From contig JAFLDS010000002.1 of the NCBI GenBank assembly GCA_017302295.1, positions 372,001-436,000 on the forward strand: a DNA stretch of 64,000 nucleotides, in the 5' to 3' direction. This DNA comes from Thauera sp. (GTDB lineage Bacteria > Pseudomonadota > Gammaproteobacteria > Burkholderiales > Rhodocyclaceae). Shown here piece by piece: positions 1 through 9,914 of this stretch. Position 1 is the stretch's first letter, and every line of letters starts with the position of its first letter. A program made the translations under genes and the position numbers. Under the pieces are notes generated by a model. The model ran no database searches. It saw only the letters and a program-made list of their open reading frames with translations, and was not told where the DNA came from.

Positions 1-40
1 ACAGCAACCAACCCCGTCAGACACTCACAGGAGCCCAACA

Positions 41-535
41 ATGGCTGTCAAACTGCACACCAACCACGGCGTCATTACGCTCGAACTCGACGCCGACAAG
101 GCGCCGGTCACGGTCGCCAACTTCCTCTCGTACGTCGAATCGGGCCATTACAACAACACGATCTTCCACCGCGTGATCGACGGTTTCATGATCCAGGGCG
201 GCGGCTTCGAACCGGACATGACGCAGAAGCCCACCGGCGAGCAGATCAAGAACGAGGCCGACAACGGCCTCAAGAACGAGCGCGGCACCATCGCGATGGC
301 CCGCACCCAGGCGCCCCATTCCGCCACCGCGCAGTTCTTCATCAACGTCGCCGACAACGACTTCCTGAACTTCCGCTCGCCTGATCTGCAGGGCTGGGGT
401 TACTGCGTCTTCGGCAAGGTGGTCGACGGCCTCGACGTGGTCGACGCCATCCGCAAGGTCAAGACAGGTTCGAGCGGCTTCCACCAGGACGTGCCGAAGG
501 AAACCGTCCTCATCGAGCGCGCCGAGATTGTCTGA
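41..535 (+). CDS. ppiB: Cyclophilin-type peptidyl-prolyl cis-trans isomerase
   Basis: Encodes 164 residues, the usual length of a small cytoplasmic cyclophilin B, which speeds cis-trans isomerisation of X-Pro bonds during folding. The family core is visible: [13 protein letters not shown] (catalytic Arg in FHRVI), then [17 protein letters not shown] and [16 protein letters not shown]. No signal peptide is seen, which favours the cytoplasmic form over PpiA. The ATG has a good Shine-Dalgarno (AGGAG) about 8 bases upstream. Its stop overlaps the proposed lpxH start, so the two are probably co-transcribed. The upstream gene lies outside the window. Confidence 0.96.
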   Translation: MAVKLHTNHGVITLELDADKAPVTVANFLSYVESGHYNNTIFHRVIDGFMIQGGGFEPDMTQKPTGEQIKNEADNGLKNERGTIAMARTQAPHSATAQFFINVADNDFLNFRSPDLQGWGYCVFGKVVDGLDVVDAIRKVKTGSSGFHQDVPKETVLIERAEIV

Positions 536-1343
536 CCCCGTGTCCGACTCGCCTCGCGCTGCCGGCGGCCCTGCCGCCGGCTTCGTGCCGGATGCCGTCT
601 CCGCGGCGCTGCCGGCACTCTTCATTTCGGATCTGCACCTGAGCGAGGACAGCCCCGCGACGGTCGCCGCCTTCATCGATTTCCTCAAGGGGCCGGCGCG
701 CGACGCGGGCAGCCTCTTCATACTGGGCGACCTGCTCGAATACTGGGCCGGCGATGACGACCTCGGGGCGCCGTTCAATCGACGCATCTGCGCCGCCCTC
801 AGCGAGCTTGCCGAGCGCGGCGTGCTGGTCTTCTTCATGACCGGCAACCGCGACCTCCTTGCCGGCGAGGACTTCGCCCTTGCCGCCGGCGCCCGCCTGC
901 TTGCAGACCCCACTCCGGTCTCATTCGGTTCAGACGCCGCACCCCTGCTGCTGAGTCACGGCGATGCGCTGTGCACCGACGACCTCGCCTACCAGGCGTA
1001 TCGCCGCCAGGTACGCGATCCGGCCTGGCAGGCCGGCTTCCTCGCGCAGCCGCTGGCCGCACGCAAGGCCTTCATCGAGAGCCTGCGGCTAAAGAGCGAG
1101 GCCGCCAAGCAGGAAAAGGCGATGGACATCATGGACGTGAATGCGGCGGCCGTGGCCGAATTGCTGCGCTCGCACGGCTACCCCACTCTGATCCACGGCC
1201 ACACCCATCGCCCGGCGCGCCACGAACATCTCGTCGAGGGGCGGCGCTGCGTCCGCTGGGTACTCGCCGACTGGAAGGGCTCGGCGACCTGGCTGAGCTA
1301 CGACGGTATCCGCCTGGTCCCGCACGACGGCGGCGGCCACTGA
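528..1343 (+). CDS. lpxH: UDP-2,3-diacylglucosamine diphosphatase LpxH
   Basis: Membrane-associated metallophosphoesterase of lipid A synthesis that cleaves UDP-2,3-diacylglucosamine to lipid X and UMP. The calcineurin-like metal motifs appear in order: FISDLHL (DxH), ILGDLLEYW (GD), TGNRDLL (GNRD), [12 protein letters not shown] and LIHGHTHRP (GHxH). The length of 271 residues is somewhat above the usual 240 or so because of an N-terminal extension. The start is uncertain: TTG at 528 overlaps the ppiB stop by 8 bases, and an in-frame GTG lies at 540. A ppiB-lpxH pair is common in Proteobacteria. Confidence 0.93.
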   Translation: MSDPVSDSPRAAGGPAAGFVPDAVSAALPALFISDLHLSEDSPATVAAFIDFLKGPARDAGSLFILGDLLEYWAGDDDLGAPFNRRICAALSELAERGVLVFFMTGNRDLLAGEDFALAAGARLLADPTPVSFGSDAAPLLLSHGDALCTDDLAYQAYRRQVRDPAWQAGFLAQPLAARKAFIESLRLKSEAAKQEKAMDIMDVNAAAVAELLRSHGYPTLIHGHTHRPARHEHLVEGRRCVRWVLADWKGSATWLSYDGIRLVPHDGGGH

Positions 1344-1492
1344 CGTTCCGTCGCCGAGTCTCCGCACACGGCCCGGACTGGCCGTCACCGCTGCGCTGAA
1401 CTATACCGAGAGCAACCGGGGCGCCGTCGCGCAAGGTGCGCGATCGGGCTACGGTGCCCGGTGTTCGGTCATGTCTCGGCTGGAGGTTCCTG

Positions 1493-2680
1493 ATGGACGG
1501 CGACAGTCCCGGCGCTGCACCGACGACGTCCGGCGGCGTCGGCGGAAACGGCAGCGTGATGCTCCTCGTGGCCACCCGGAAGGGTGCATGGATCTACCAT
1601 TCCGACGCGGAGCGCAAACACTGGAGGGTCGACGGACCGCACTTCCTGGGCCATATCGTCAACCATGTGGTGTTGGACCCACGCGACGGGCAAACCGTGC
1701 TCGCCGCCGCGAAAACCGGGCACCTCGGACCGACGATCTTCCGCTCGACCGATCGCGGTCGCAGCTGGCGGGAGGCCTCCGGACCCCCTGCCTTCGCACG
1801 GGACGAGACAGGCCAGGGACGCGCGGTGGACCATACGTTCTGGCTCACGCCGTGCCACGCCAACGAAAGCCGGGCATGGTACGCGGGCACCTCGCCCCAG
1901 GGGCTGTTCCGCTCGGACGATGGCGGCGACACCTGGCGGCCGTTCTCGTGCATCAACGACGATCCCGCTTACCGGGAATGGATGGGCACCGTGCAGGACG
2001 GCACACCGGACGGCCCGAAGCTGCACTCGATCATCGTCGATCCACGCGACCCGGCGCACCTCTACTTCGCCATGTCGGGCGGGGGTGTGCATGAATCACG
2101 CGACGCCGGGCGCACCTTCCGGCCGGTACTGAAGGGACTCGAAGTCGTCGACGGCTTCGACGCCACGACCCCCACCTTCCACGACCCGCATTGTGTGCGC
2201 CTGTGTCCGAGCCGGCCGGACCGCCTTTATCAGCAGAACCACTGCGGCATCTATCGGCTCGATCGTCCCAGCGACGAATGGTTGCGCATCGGCCGCAACA
2301 TGCCCGCCGACGTCGGCGACATCGGCTTCCCCCTCGTTGTGCACCCACGCGAAGCCGACGTGGCTTGGGTCTTTCCGATGGACGGCCAGTCGGTATGGCC
2401 GCGCACCAGCCCGGACGGACGGCCCGCCGTCTATTCCACCGCGGACGGCGGCGCGACGTGGAAGCGCCTCGATCGGGGCCTGCCCGCCGCGCAAGCCTGG
2501 TGGACCGTCAAGCGCCAGGCAATGTGTGCCGATGGATGTGACCCGGTGGGAGTGTATTTCGGCACGACCAGCGGGGAACTCTGGATGAGCGCGAACGGGG
2601 CCGACCCATGGACCTGCATCGCGCGCCACCTCCCGGAGATCTACGGCGTCGAAGCCATGTCCGGACTCGGCCCTGCATGA
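1493..2680 (+). CDS. BNR/Asp-box beta-propeller protein (sialidase/VPS10-like fold), function unknown
   Basis: About 395 residues with at least four Asp-box (SxDxGxxW-type) repeats: FRSTDRGRSW, FRSDDGGDTW, ESRDAGRTF and YSTADGGATW. This is the signature of a six- or seven-bladed propeller as in sialidases and plant HCF136-like proteins. No signal peptide or sialidase FRIP motif was seen, so a cytoplasmic binding or scaffold role fits better than sialidase activity. The ATG at 1493 is chosen because GGAGG sits 6 bases upstream; an upstream in-frame GTG at 1436 has no such site. The gene ends in an ATGA overlap with the next gene, a ubiquitin-like protein, which implies translational coupling. 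Confidence 0.82.
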   Translation: MDGDSPGAAPTTSGGVGGNGSVMLLVATRKGAWIYHSDAERKHWRVDGPHFLGHIVNHVVLDPRDGQTVLAAAKTGHLGPTIFRSTDRGRSWREASGPPAFARDETGQGRAVDHTFWLTPCHANESRAWYAGTSPQGLFRSDDGGDTWRPFSCINDDPAYREWMGTVQDGTPDGPKLHSIIVDPRDPAHLYFAMSGGGVHESRDAGRTFRPVLKGLEVVDGFDATTPTFHDPHCVRLCPSRPDRLYQQNHCGIYRLDRPSDEWLRIGRNMPADVGDIGFPLVVHPREADVAWVFPMDGQSVWPRTSPDGRPAVYSTADGGATWKRLDRGLPAAQAWWTVKRQAMCADGCDPVGVYFGTTSGELWMSANGADPWTCIARHLPEIYGVEAMSGLGPA

Positions 2681-2934
2681 ACGTGCTGGTCCCTTCGCCT
2701 CTGCGCAGCTATACCGCCAGCCGCATCGTCGAGGCGGAAGGGGAGTGTCTGGACGACCTGCTGATCGACCTCGACCGGCAGTATCCCGGCATCCGCTTCC
2801 GCATGGTCGACGAACAGGGTCGCATCCGGCCCCACCTTCGCTTCTTCCTGCAGGGCAGGCAATTGTTCGACCTGCGACAGAAACTGGAGCCGGATGCCGA
2901 ACTGACGATCGTTCAGGCGCTGAGTGGCGGCTGA
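2677..2934 (+). CDS. MoaD/ThiS-family ubiquitin-like protein
   Basis: Encodes 85 residues beginning MNVLVPSPLRSYT and ending IVQALSGG. The C-terminal Gly-Gly is the hallmark of MoaD/ThiS sulfur carriers, which are thiocarboxylated by an E1-like enzyme. The beta-grasp pattern is clear (FRMVDEQGRIRPHLRFFLQGRQ, then DAELTIVQALSGG). No adjacent moaE, thiG or E1-like gene is present, so a role in molybdopterin or thiamine synthesis is not supported by context. It is coupled by ATGA to the propeller gene and overlaps the 3' end of convergent metZ by 22 bases. The name MoaD or ThiS should not be assigned. Confidence 0.85.
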   Translation: MNVLVPSPLRSYTASRIVEAEGECLDDLLIDLDRQYPGIRFRMVDEQGRIRPHLRFFLQGRQLFDLRQKLEPDAELTIVQALSGG

Positions 2935-4097
2935 AGTCCGCGCAGCAGGTCGGCCTTCAGGTCGTCGACCGATTCCAGTCCGACGGCGACGCGCAGCAGG
3001 CCGTCGCTGATCCCCGCCGCGGCGCGAGCTTCCGGCGTGATGCGGCCATGGGTCGTGGTCGCCGGGTGGGTGATGGTGGTCTTGGTGTCACCGAGATTGG
3101 CGGTGATCGAGATCATCCGGGTGGAATCCACGACGCGCCAGGCCGCCTCGCGACCGCCCTCGACCTCGAAACTCACGATCGCGCCGCCCGATTTCTGCTG
3201 GCGCATCGCCAGCGCGTGCTGCGGATGCGACGGGAGCCCCGGGTAGAACACCCGCGCTACTCCGGGCTGCTGCTCGAGCCAGCGCGCGAGTTCGAGTGCA
3301 GCAGTGGACTGCGCCTCCATGCGGATGCGCAAGGTTTCCAGTCCCTTCAGGATGATCCAGGCATTGAACGGCGACAGCGTCGGGCCGGCTGTGCGCAGGA
3401 ACTTGAGCACTTCATCGGTGATCGCCTTCCTGCCCGCCACCGCTCCACCCAGAACACGGCCCTGACCGTCCAGGTACTTCGTTGCCGAATGCACCACTAC
3501 GTCTGCGCCAAAATCGAGCGGACGCTGCAGTGCAGGCGAGCAGAAGCAGTTGTCGACAGCGAGGATCGCGCCCGCCGCGTGCGCAATCGCTGCAACGCCG
3601 GCGATATCGACCACCTCGGTGAGCGGATTCGACGGCGTCTCGATGAAGAAGAGCCTGGTGCGGGGTCGCACCGCGTCGCGGTAGGCCTGGAGCTCGGTCG
3701 CGGGCACGAAGCTCGTCTCGATGCCGAACTTGCTGAGGATGTTGCCGAACAGTTGTTGCGTCGCACCGAACAGTCCGTTCGACGCCACGACGTGATCTCC
3801 TGCCTGCAACACGGCCATCGCCAGCGACAGGATCGCGGACATGCCCGACGCGGTGGCTACGCAGGCCTCGGCACCCTCCAGCGCAGCCAGCCGCGTCTGC
3901 ATCGCGGTGACGGTCGGGTTGGTGAAGCGTGCGTAGACGTTGCCTTCCTCTTCGCCGGAAAACCGCGCTGCCGCCTTGGCGGCGCTTTCGAAGACGAAGC
4001 TCGAGGTCAGGTACAGCGCCTCGCTGTGCTCATTGAACTGGCTGCGCTCGATACCGGCGCGCACCGCCAGGGTGTCTGGATCAAAATCGTTGCTCAT
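2913..4097 (-). CDS. metZ: O-succinylhomoserine sulfhydrylase
   Basis: PLP enzyme of the Cys/Met gamma family (394 residues) that makes homocysteine directly from O-succinylhomoserine and sulfide. Visible motifs are YARFTNPTV near the N-terminus, ATASGMSAI, the PLP-binding lysine in HSATKYLDGQGRVLGG, and TLSPFNAWIILKGLETL. The overall pattern fits MetZ better than MetB or MetC, but substrate choice cannot be proven from motifs alone. It is the last gene of the minus-strand series following purF (26-base gap), an arrangement common in beta- and gammaproteobacteria. Its 3' end overlaps the convergent ubiquitin-like gene. Confidence 0.92.
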   Translation of the reverse strand: MSNDFDPDTLAVRAGIERSQFNEHSEALYLTSSFVFESAAKAAARFSGEEEGNVYARFTNPTVTAMQTRLAALEGAEACVATASGMSAILSLAMAVLQAGDHVVASNGLFGATQQLFGNILSKFGIETSFVPATELQAYRDAVRPRTRLFFIETPSNPLTEVVDIAGVAAIAHAAGAILAVDNCFCSPALQRPLDFGADVVVHSATKYLDGQGRVLGGAVAGRKAITDEVLKFLRTAGPTLSPFNAWIILKGLETLRIRMEAQSTAALELARWLEQQPGVARVFYPGLPSHPQHALAMRQQKSGGAIVSFEVEGGREAAWRVVDSTRMISITANLGDTKTTITHPATTTHGRITPEARAAAGISDGLLRVAVGLESVDDLKADLLRGLQPPLSA

Positions 4098-4123
4098 GCT
4101 GGAAAATGCCTCTCCCTACCGCC

Positions 4124-5662
4124 TCAGTGCTCGCTGCCGGACGCGAGGTTCAGATCGAGCTGCCCCCCTTCGGCATCATCCGAGGCATCGCCCGTGCCCG
4201 GCTTTTCCTCACCGCGCTGGCTCTCGACCCCGTTCAGGTACTCCGCAGTGACGTCCCCGGTGATGTAGATGCCATCGAAACACGAGGTCTCGAAGCAATT
4301 GATCGCCGGATTCACCGCGCGCACCGCTGCCTTGAGGTCTTCCAGATCCTGGTAGATCAGGCCATCGGCACCGATCGATTCGCCGATCTGCGCCTCATCG
4401 CGATCGGAAGCGATCAGCTCGGAGCGCGTCGGCATGTCGATGCCATAGACGTTGGCGTACCGGACGGGGGGCGCCGCGGACGCCAGGTACACCTTGTTGG
4501 CACCGGCCTCGCGCGCCATGGTCACGATTTCCTTGCTCGTCGTACCGCGCACGATCGAGTCGTCGACGAGCAGCACGTTCTTGCCGCGGAACTCCTGGGG
4601 GATCGTGTTCAACTTCTGACGCACCGATTTGCGCCGCGTCGCCTGCCCCGGCATGATGAAGGTGCGCCCGATGTAGCGGTTCTTGACGAAGCCCTCGCGA
4701 TACGGCAGCCCCAGCTTGTGTGCCATTTCCATCGCGGCAGGCCGACTCGAGTCCGGAATCGGAATGACGACGTCGATGTCGATGTGAGGGTGGGTGCGCT
4801 TCAGCTTTTCGGCAAGGAATTCGCCCATCTTCACCCGCGACTCATAGACCGACACACCATCGATGATCGAATCCGGACGCGCCAGATAGACGAACTCGAA
4901 CATGCACGGCGCCTCGACGGTCTTTGCTGCGCACTGACGGCTGTGGAAAGTGCCGCGCGTATCGATCAGCACCGCTTCTCCCGGCGCGACGTCACGCAGC
5001 AGCTTGAAGCCGAGCACGTCGACCGCCACCGACTCCGAGGCCACCAGCCACTCGGAGCCCGCATCGGTGTCGTTGCGGCCGATCACCAGAGGACGGATGC
5101 CATAGGGGTCGCGGAAAGCGAGCAGGCCGTAACCCGCGATCATGACCACCACCGCGTAGGCGCCGCGGCAGCGCCGATGGACGCCCGCGACCGCACGGAA
5201 CACCGCATCCTCATCCAGCTTGAGGCCGTTGCACGCCGCTTGCAGCTCGTGGGCCAGCACATTGAGCAGGACTTCAGAATCGGAGTTCGTGTTGATGTGG
5301 CGTAGATCCGCCAGGAACATCTCGCGCTTGAGCGCGCCCGCGTTGGTCAGATTACCGTTGTGCGCCAGCAGCAGGCCGAAGGGCGAATTCACGTAGAAGG
5401 GCTGAGCTTCGGCCGCGTTATAGGCCGAACCAGCCGTCGGATAGCGCACGTGGGCAATACCCCAGTTGCCGGCCAGGTTGCGCATGTTCCGGGTACGGAA
5501 TACGTCGCGCACCAGGCCCGAGCCCTTGTGCATGTGAAAACGCCCGCCCTCCGAGGTGGCGATGCCCGCTGCATCCTGTCCGCGGTGCTGGAGCACTTGC
5601 AGCCCGTCATAGAGCAGCTGATTGACCGGATTGGTGGCGACGACCCCGAGAATTCCGCACAT
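4124..5662 (-). CDS. purF: Amidophosphoribosyltransferase
   Basis: First committed enzyme of purine synthesis, making phosphoribosylamine from PRPP and glutamine. It starts MCGILGVV, giving the N-terminal Cys nucleophile of the glutaminase domain after Met removal. The C-terminal phosphoribosyltransferase domain carries the PRPP loop [14 protein letters not shown]. The length of 512 residues is near the usual 505; the tail is acidic and low-complexity ([11 protein letters not shown]). The ATG at 5662 was chosen over an upstream extension because Cys must follow the initiator Met. It lies 10 bases downstream of cvpA, the usual cvpA-purF pair. Confidence 0.97.
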   Translation of the reverse strand: MCGILGVVATNPVNQLLYDGLQVLQHRGQDAAGIATSEGGRFHMHKGSGLVRDVFRTRNMRNLAGNWGIAHVRYPTAGSAYNAAEAQPFYVNSPFGLLLAHNGNLTNAGALKREMFLADLRHINTNSDSEVLLNVLAHELQAACNGLKLDEDAVFRAVAGVHRRCRGAYAVVVMIAGYGLLAFRDPYGIRPLVIGRNDTDAGSEWLVASESVAVDVLGFKLLRDVAPGEAVLIDTRGTFHSRQCAAKTVEAPCMFEFVYLARPDSIIDGVSVYESRVKMGEFLAEKLKRTHPHIDIDVVIPIPDSSRPAAMEMAHKLGLPYREGFVKNRYIGRTFIMPGQATRRKSVRQKLNTIPQEFRGKNVLLVDDSIVRGTTSKEIVTMAREAGANKVYLASAAPPVRYANVYGIDMPTRSELIASDRDEAQIGESIGADGLIYQDLEDLKAAVRAVNPAINCFETSCFDGIYITGDVTAEYLNGVESQRGEEKPGTGDASDDAEGGQLDLNLASGSEH

Positions 5663-5672
5663 GGAAACCTGC

Positions 5673-6164
5673 CTATCTGAAACGAATTTTGTCGGCCACC
5701 GCTTGCGGCAGCCAGGGCTTGGAGGCGATGACCGCCGCCTCCATGGGCGGCGCGAACATGGCCTGCGACCACCATGCCTGACTGGAAAGACCCGCAAGTC
5801 CTCCGATCAGCACCGAAACGAATGCGATGGCAAGGCCACGCAGGATCCCGAACAGAGCGCCGAAGAAGCGATCGGTTGCCCCCAGCCCCGCGGCGCGCAA
5901 CAACTGCCTCAGAAGGTAGCGCAACAATGCTGCCACGAGCAGCACACCGACGACGATGAGGGCCACGCCCGCCACCTGCCGCCAGACGGGCTCGGCAATA
6001 AGACCGGCAAAGAGCTCGGCGGCGCTCTCGTTGTAGCGCCATGCGGCAAACAGCGCAAGCAGCCATGCCAGCACGGCCATGACTTCGCTGACGATCCCGC
6101 GCCACAGGCCGACCGCGGCGGAAAGACCCAGCACGCCGAGGAAAACGTAATCGAACGCCGTCAT
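5673..6164 (-). CDS. cvpA: CvpA family membrane protein
   Basis: Encodes 163 residues with four hydrophobic segments (starting [49 protein letters not shown] and [21 protein letters not shown]). The start [25 protein letters not shown] matches the CvpA pattern. CvpA was named for colicin V production; in Enterobacteria it is also linked to envelope stress and bile tolerance. It precedes purF with a 10-base gap and follows the SPOR gene by 8 bases, so all three are likely one transcript. Confidence 0.93.
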   Translation of the reverse strand: MTAFDYVFLGVLGLSAAVGLWRGIVSEVMAVLAWLLALFAAWRYNESAAELFAGLIAEPVWRQVAGVALIVVGVLLVAALLRYLLRQLLRAAGLGATDRFFGALFGILRGLAIAFVSVLIGGLAGLSSQAWWSQAMFAPPMEAAVIASKPWLPQAVADKIRFR

Positions 6165-6172
6165 CGTTCGCT

Positions 6173-6847
6173 TCAGCGCGGGCTCAGCGCAGCGCTGTAA
6201 CCTTGCGCCTTCAGCTTCGCCGCGGTCCTGTCCGCCGCCTCGCGGCCATTGACCGGACCGATCCGCACGCGAGTCACGCTGCCGGCCTTCTCCGTGTAGG
6301 CGGCAAAGCCCTGCTTCTTGAGATCGGCAGCGATTCGCGCGGCTTTCTCAGCATCGCCGAACGCCCCGACCTGGACGACGTAGGCCTCGTTCCGCGGAGC
6401 CGGCTCCTGGCCGCCAAGCGCGGCCTTCGCACGCGCCGCTTCCGCGTCCGCAGCGGACAGTGCCGGCTTCGCCTCCGCCCGCAGCTCGGGCCGGGCTTCG
6501 GTGCGGGACTCGGCCTTCGGCTCGGATCGGGGCAGCGGCGTCGGCGCGACGGCGACGGGCGGCTTCGCCGCGGCACCATCGGGTTCGACGCTCGTCCCCG
6601 CGGCCGGCTGCTCGTCCGGCGCCGGCGCAACCGGCGCCTCGACTTCCGCACGATCGCGACCGCCAATTGGGCGCGCCCCGCCGCCATCGCGGTCGGGAAT
6701 CGAGACCTGGATGTCCTGGCTCGCCGAACGCGGCGCCTGGTCCATCATCATCGGCAGCACGATCGCGGCCAGCAAAGCCAGGGCGGCGGCGCCTACCAGG
6801 CGCCGTCGCGAGCGCTTCTTGAGTTCGAGATTGTCTGCGTCGCTCAC
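6173..6847 (-). CDS. SPOR domain-containing protein (DedD-like)
   Basis: Encodes 224 residues: a short basic cytoplasmic tail (KKRSRRR), one membrane segment (LVGAAALALLAAIVLPMMM), a Pro/Ala/Glu-rich linker and a C-terminal SPOR domain (AYVVQVGAFGDAEKAARIA onward). SPOR domains bind denuded glycan strands at the septum, so a division-site protein is likely. The position between folC and cvpA is where E. coli has dedD, but the linker is too divergent for a firm orthology call. Confidence 0.9.
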   Translation of the reverse strand: MSDADNLELKKRSRRRLVGAAALALLAAIVLPMMMDQAPRSASQDIQVSIPDRDGGGARPIGGRDRAEVEAPVAPAPDEQPAAGTSVEPDGAAAKPPVAVAPTPLPRSEPKAESRTEARPELRAEAKPALSAADAEAARAKAALGGQEPAPRNEAYVVQVGAFGDAEKAARIAADLKKQGFAAYTEKAGSVTRVRIGPVNGREAADRTAAKLKAQGYSAALSPR

Positions 6848-6859
6848 CGAAAAACTCTG

Positions 6860-8182
6860 TCAGTGCCTTGTTGCCCGGACCGCCGCAAGCACATCCGCCA
6901 CGGTCAGGAAGGATCCGAAAGCGACAATTCTATCACCCTCCGCGGCGCTCTTTTGCGCTGCGGCAAACGCGGCCCCGGGCGAGGCGAAGCAATGAATGGC
7001 CGAGCTCACACCGGCGGCACGCAGCAACTCCGCGAGCGCTTGCGCACGCATGCCACGCGGTCCGGGCAGATCTGCAAGCATCCAGTGGTCGATACGGTCA
7101 CGCAGCAAGGCGATCACCCCCGCGACGTCCTTGTCCCGCAGCATGCCGAACACCGCGTAGGTTTCGGGAAAGAAGCCCATGCTGCCTAGATTCTCGGACA
7201 GCACGCCAGCTGCCTGCGGGTTGTGCGCGACATCGAGCACCACCGACGGCCGACCGGGCAGAACCTGGAATCGACCCGGAACGTCGACCAGCATCAGCCC
7301 CTGGCGCACCGCCTGCATCGATACGGGAATGCGGTCGCGCAGCGTATCGAGGGCGGTCAGCACCGCAGCGGCATTGAGCAGCTGGTTCGCGCCGCGCAGC
7401 GCCGGATAGGCCAGACCGGCACGCTTCACCAGCGCGCCCTGCGCGGGCGGCGTGGCGTAACGCCAGTACCCCCACTGCTGGCGGTCACCCCCGAAGCCGA
7501 AGTCCCGTCCGCTCACCCACAAACAGGCCCCGATCGCGGCGGCGTGCTCCAGCAGCGAGGCAGGTGGCTGCGGGTCGCCGCACACCGCCGGACGGCCCGG
7601 GCGGAAGATTCCCGCCTTCTCCCGTCCGATCGCCTCGCGGTTGTCGCCCAGATACTCCATATGGTCAAGCGCAATGCTGGTGACGATCGCACAGTCCGCA
7701 TCGAACACATTCACGGCATCAAGCCGACCACCGAGACCGACTTCGAGGATGATCACATCCGGCTTCACCTGCTTGAAGATCGTCCAGGCGGCAAGCGTGC
7801 CGTGCTCGAAATAGGTGAGCGGCGTCTCTCCGCGCACGCGCTCGACCGCAGCGAAGCCGGCAATCAGTTGCTCGTCGCTTGCATCGCGCCCGTCGATGCG
7901 CACGCGCTCGTTGTAACGCAGCAGGTGCGGCGAGCAGTAGCAGCCGACGCGGTAGCCCGCCGCCAGCAGGATGCTTTCGAGCATCGCACAGGTCGAACCC
8001 TTGCCGTTGGTTCCGCCGACCGTGATCAGGACGGCGTCGGGATCCGGCCCCAATGCCGCACGTACCACCTCGACCCGGTCGAGTCCGAGCTTGATCGTCT
8101 GCGCATGCCGCCCCTCGAGCAGGGACAGCCATTCATCCAGCGTCTGCGGCAAGTGCGCGCCGCCATTCTCTTCGTGCTTCAA
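6860..8182 (-). CDS. folC: Bifunctional folylpolyglutamate synthase / dihydrofolate synthase
   Basis: Mur-ligase-type ATP enzyme (440 residues) that joins glutamate to dihydropteroate and adds further glutamates to folates. The P-loop [12 protein letters not shown] and the metal/ATP region [14 protein letters not shown] are visible. Later motifs are [25 protein letters not shown] and [12 protein letters not shown]. The ATG overlaps the accD stop in an ATGA junction, the conserved accD-folC pair. Downstream is the SPOR gene after 12 bases. Confidence 0.96.
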   Translation of the reverse strand: MKHEENGGAHLPQTLDEWLSLLEGRHAQTIKLGLDRVEVVRAALGPDPDAVLITVGGTNGKGSTCAMLESILLAAGYRVGCYCSPHLLRYNERVRIDGRDASDEQLIAGFAAVERVRGETPLTYFEHGTLAAWTIFKQVKPDVIILEVGLGGRLDAVNVFDADCAIVTSIALDHMEYLGDNREAIGREKAGIFRPGRPAVCGDPQPPASLLEHAAAIGACLWVSGRDFGFGGDRQQWGYWRYATPPAQGALVKRAGLAYPALRGANQLLNAAAVLTALDTLRDRIPVSMQAVRQGLMLVDVPGRFQVLPGRPSVVLDVAHNPQAAGVLSENLGSMGFFPETYAVFGMLRDKDVAGVIALLRDRIDHWMLADLPGPRGMRAQALAELLRAAGVSSAIHCFASPGAAFAAAQKSAAEGDRIVAFGSFLTVADVLAAVRATRH

Positions 8183-9051
8183 CCGGCCACCGATGGCTGA
8201 CGGGTTAACAGGGCGAGCAGGCTGGCCAGTTGCTCGCGCATCTGGCGGCGGTCGACGATCATGTCGATCGCGCCCTTCTCGAGCAGGAACTCCGAACGCT
8301 GGAAACCCTCGGGCAGCTTCTCGCGCACCGTCTGCTCGATCACGCGCGGCCCGGCGAAGCCGATCAGTGCGCCCGGCTCGGCAATGACCACATCGCCCAT
8401 GAAGGCGAAACTCGCCGACACCCCCCCCATCGTCGGATCGGTCAGAACGGTGACGAAGGGCAGCTTGCGCTCGGCAAGCTGCGTGATGGCAGCGGTCGTC
8501 TTGGCCATCTGCATCAAGGAGAACAGCCCCTCCTGCATGCGAGCGCCGCCCGATGCGGTGAAGCAGATGAATGGCACGCGCTGCTCGAGCGCCGCACGGG
8601 CGCCGCGCACGAAGCGCTCACCGACCACCGACCCCATGGAGCCGCCAAGGAACTCGAACTCGAAGCACGCAACGACGACCGGTACCGTCAGGATGGCACC
8701 CTGCATCACCACCATCGCATCGGCTTCACCGGTGTCGGATACCGCCGCCGCAAGACGCTCGGGGTACTTCCGCGAATCCTTGAACTTGAGCGGATCCATC
8801 GGCAGTACTTCGGCGCCGATCTCGAAGCGGCCTTCGGCGTCGAGCAGCAGATCCAGACGCTGGCGGGCGCGCAGACGCTGATGATGGCCGCACTTCGGAC
8901 AGACATTGAAATTGCTCTCGAGGTCGGAGCGGTACAGCACCGCTTCGCAGGCTGGACACTTGCTCCACAAACCCTCGGGAATGGACTTGTTGCGCAGGGC
9001 CGATTCGCTACGCTTGATCTTCGGCGGCAACAGTTTCTGCAGCCAGCTCAT
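8179..9051 (-). CDS. accD: Acetyl-CoA carboxylase carboxyltransferase subunit beta
   Basis: Encodes 290 residues. The N-terminus carries the four-cysteine zinc ribbon (CPAC near residue 33, then CPKCGHH about 20 residues later), followed by the crotonase-like carboxyltransferase domain ([38 protein letters not shown]). With AccA it transfers carboxyl from carboxybiotin to acetyl-CoA, the first step of fatty acid synthesis. The start overlaps the trpA stop by 4 bases and the end overlaps folC by 4 bases, so translation is coupled on both sides. Confidence 0.97.
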   Translation of the reverse strand: MSWLQKLLPPKIKRSESALRNKSIPEGLWSKCPACEAVLYRSDLESNFNVCPKCGHHQRLRARQRLDLLLDAEGRFEIGAEVLPMDPLKFKDSRKYPERLAAAVSDTGEADAMVVMQGAILTVPVVVACFEFEFLGGSMGSVVGERFVRGARAALEQRVPFICFTASGGARMQEGLFSLMQMAKTTAAITQLAERKLPFVTVLTDPTMGGVSASFAFMGDVVIAEPGALIGFAGPRVIEQTVREKLPEGFQRSEFLLEKGAIDMIVDRRQMREQLASLLALLTRQPSVAG

Positions 9052-9872
9052 TGCTTGGCTCCTTGGTTGGGCGCGAGCGCGTCAAGAGCCTCGCGGATGC
9101 CGTTAATGAAGGCCTCCACATTGGCCACCACGCTCTCCCGCGGGCTGCTCTCGATCTCCTCGATGATGCGACTGCCGATCACTACCGCATCAGCCACCGC
9201 ACCGATGCGCTGGGCACTGCCCGCATCGCGAATGCCGAATCCGACGCCGACCGGCATGCCGACCGCAGCACGAATCACCGGAATGCGGCGCGCGACCTCG
9301 TCCAGATCGAGCTTGCCGCTGCCGGTCACCCCCTTCAGGGAAACATAGTAGATGTAGCCGCTGCCCGCCCGCGCCACATCGGCAAAGCGCTTCTCGGTCG
9401 ACGTCGGCGCCAGCAGGAAGATCGGGTCGAGCCCGGCCGCCTTGGCGGTACCGGCGAAATCGACACACTCTTCCGGCGGGTAATCGACGACGAGCACGCC
9501 GTCCACGCCAGCGGCTCTGGCCTCACTGACGAAGCGCTGGGCGCCCATCGCTTCGATCGGGTTCGCATACCCCATCAGCACGACGGGCGTGGCCGCGTCG
9601 TCCGCGCGAAAGGCGCGCACGCACTCGAACACCTTGCGCAGGCTCATGCCTCTGGCGAGCGCGCGCTCCGATGCGCGCTGGATGGTCGGGCCATCAGCCA
9701 TCGGATCGGAAAACGGCACGCCGAGCTCGATGATGTCGGCACCGCCCCTGACGAGCGCGTGCATCAACGGAACGGTGAGTTCCGCGTCGGGATCCCCCGC
9801 AGTGATGAACGGAATCAGCGCCTTGCGGCCTTGGCCCTGCAGACGCTGGAAGGTAGCTTGAATTTTCGACAT
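9048..9872 (-). CDS. trpA: Tryptophan synthase alpha chain
   Basis: Encodes 274 residues with the TIM-barrel motifs of Trp[12 protein letters not shown], the catalytic Glu in [15 protein letters not shown] and the catalytic Asp in the same segment, then [11 protein letters not shown] and [11 protein letters not shown]. It cleaves indole-3-glycerol phosphate to indole, which is channelled to TrpB. It lies 42 bases downstream of trpB and overlaps accD by 4 bases. The trpF-trpB-trpA-accD-folC order is typical of beta- and gammaproteobacteria. Confidence 0.97.
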   Translation of the reverse strand: MSKIQATFQRLQGQGRKALIPFITAGDPDAELTVPLMHALVRGGADIIELGVPFSDPMADGPTIQRASERALARGMSLRKVFECVRAFRADDAATPVVLMGYANPIEAMGAQRFVSEARAAGVDGVLVVDYPPEECVDFAGTAKAAGLDPIFLLAPTSTEKRFADVARAGSGYIYYVSLKGVTGSGKLDLDEVARRIPVIRAAVGMPVGVGFGIRDAGSAQRIGAVADAVVIGSRIIEEIESSPRESVVANVEAFINGIREALDALAPNQGAKQ

Positions 9873-9914
9873 GTCGGAGTCAGAACGGGCCGCGATGCGG
9901 CCCGTGGAAGTTGT

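Noticed and set aside
1493-2680. Sialidase activity for the propeller protein
   Set aside because: Asp-boxes are present, but no signal peptide, FRIP motif or arginine triad was recognised.
2677-2934. Naming the ubiquitin-like gene moaD or thiS
   Set aside because: No cofactor synthesis genes are adjacent and the C-terminal Gly-Gly is shared by many carriers.
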